From Actinotalea caeni (GTDB lineage Bacteria > Actinomycetota > Actinomycetes > Actinomycetales > Beutenbergiaceae): DNA of 32,922 nt. This document shows positions 32,130 through 32,922 of this stretch, piece after piece (the first letter of the stretch is position 1; each line of letters opens with the position of its first letter). The stretch is taken from positions 1 through 32,922 of the forward strand of contig NZ_WNXX01000028.1 of assembly GCF_009733795.1 (NCBI RefSeq), written 5' to 3'. The position numbers and the translations under genes are program-made. The notes under the pieces were generated by a model. The model did not search any database. It was not told the DNA's origin and saw nothing but the letters and a program-made list of their open reading frames with translations.

Positions 32130-32922
32130 ATGATCTTTCGCCGGTCCGTCAAGGACACTGCGTCACCCCCGCAGCAGCCGACCGGCGGCGACGCCGAGCC
32201 GGGCGCTGAGAGCACCGACAGCACCCAGGTCGTGGAGCCGCCCGAGGGCGCGACCGAGCAGACCGAGGTCGTCGCCGCGCCCGAGGCCGAGCAGGCGGGG
32301 CACGACGACCCCGCGCAGGAGGAGGCCGCCGGCGACGGCACCCCGACCGGTGACGACGCCTCCGGCGAGGCGCCCGGGGACGAGACCGATGCGGCGGCCC
32401 CGGCTGACGAGCGCGACGAGGCCGCGGACGAACCTGCGGCCGACGAGCCCGGCGAGCCCGACGAGCCCGACGAGACCGGCGAGACCGCGGACGAGCCCGG
32501 CGAGCCCGACGAGCCCGACGAGACCGGCGAGACCGCGGACGAGCCTGCGGCCGACGACCCCGACGCGACGGTCGTGCGGCCCGTCGAGAGCGGCGCCGAC
32601 GTCGACGCGACCGCCGTCCGCCCCGCGGAGGCCGAGGGCGACGCCGATCTCGAGGCGACGGCCGTCCGCCCGGCCGAGCCGGAGGGCGACGTCGACTCGA
32701 CGGTCGTGACCCCGGCCGAGCCGGAGGCGGCCGAGACCCGGACCGAGGCCGCGCCCGAGGTCGACCCCGCGACCGCGGCCGAGCCGGAGACCGCGGCCAC
32801 GGTCGTGCGCTCCGCCGACCCCGCGGCCCCCGAGGCCGCCGCCGGGCCTGCGGACCCCACCGACGCCGAGGCGACCGTGGTCCGCCCGGCCGCGGACGAC
32901 CCGGACGCGACCGCCGTCGGCG
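32130..32922 (+). CDS. Acidic repetitive protein, partial (runs off the right edge)
   Basis: Starts at ATG 32130 (MIFRRSVKDTASPPQQPTGG) with AGGGAG upstream, and stays open for 264 codons to the end of the window. After the short basic start the sequence is almost wholly Glu, Asp, Ala, Pro, Thr and Val, so it should be disordered. The segment DEPGEPDEPDETGETA occurs twice in tandem. Thereafter a threonine motif of the form (D/E)AT(V/A)VRP recurs: DATVVRPVE, DATAVRPAE, EATAVRPAE, DSTVVTPAE, AATVVRSAD, EATVVRPAA, DATAVG. The motif would suit serine/threonine-kinase phosphorylation and FHA-domain reading, but this is inference. The structured part, if any, lies beyond the window. Frame choice rests on the start, SD and GC third positions. 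Confidence 0.7.
   Translation, partial: MIFRRSVKDTASPPQQPTGGDAEPGAESTDSTQVVEPPEGATEQTEVVAAPEAEQAGHDDPAQEEAAGDGTPTGDDASGEAPGDETDAAAPADERDEAADEPAADEPGEPDEPDETGETADEPGEPDEPDETGETADEPAADDPDATVVRPVESGADVDATAVRPAEAEGDADLEATAVRPAEPEGDVDSTVVTPAEPEAAETRTEAAPEVDPATAAEPETAATVVRSADPAAPEAAAGPADPTDAEATVVRPAADDPDATAVG
32442..32537. repeat. Two perfect 48-bp tandem repeats in the acidic gene
   Basis: Bases 32442-32489 are identical to 32490-32537. Each encodes 16 residues (DEPGEPDEPDETGETA). Flanking segments (DEPAAD before and after) are also similar. Identity at synonymous positions points to recent, slippage-like duplication. Confidence 0.85.

Noticed and set aside
31442-32860. 472-residue Ser/Ala/Gly-rich minus-strand frame at the right end
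   Set aside because: The plus strand has a start with SD and a -10 box and reads as an acidic repeat protein; the Ser-rich frame is its complement and runs into the flavin-reductase gene.

Overview
The window is very GC-rich, with GC-biased third codon positions, many GTG starts and 4-base ATGA/GTGA stop-start overlaps. Together with a mycothiol gene (mshB) this points to an actinobacterium, most likely a Micrococcales member of the Cellulomonas type; that placement is inferred from gene content and style, not from a marker comparison. Most of the window is chromosomal core and metabolic DNA. I see no phage, integrase, CRISPR array, rRNA or tRNA.

Layout. 1-270: a nested inverted-repeat cluster downstream of a DadA-like FAD oxidoreductase (minus strand). 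1710-1919: a tiny membrane protein. 1909-5022 (minus): a tightly coupled operon xseA-xseB-pfkB-type kinase-beta carbonic anhydrase. 5164-6168: ispH. 6291-11575: an orphan OmpR/PhoB-type winged-helix regulator divergent from a 1501-residue secreted subtilase; the gap between them carries two divergent arrays of five 11-bp direct repeats, the strongest candidate here for an undescribed regulatory system. 12073-13749 (minus): rmuC. 13905-17672: promoter, TPP riboswitch, an SD-sequestering hairpin and ykoFEDC, a thiamine/HMP ECF transporter. 17680-20559: a small membrane protein, ychF, a decayed VOC gene, a hypothetical gene, a nested palindrome and an ArfB-type ribosome rescue factor. 20850-28155: a peptide/nickel-type ABC importer (lipoprotein binding protein, two permeases, fused double ATPase) with a PH-domain gene inserted on the other strand. 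28286-32053: typA, mshB (fused to a membrane domain) and a flavin-reductase-like gene. 32130-end: the N-terminal part of an acidic, repetitive protein that runs off the window.

How it works together. Three units can be read as functional systems. In the thiamine unit, TPP binding probably controls access to the ykoF ribosome-binding site, and the remaining genes are translationally coupled. In the protease unit, a receiver-less winged-helix protein probably binds the 11-bp repeats and controls both itself and the protease. In the importer, binding protein, permeases and ATPase lie in consecutive but separately punctuated transcription units: a strong terminator separates the binding protein from the permeases. 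One permease carries about six extra membrane segments.
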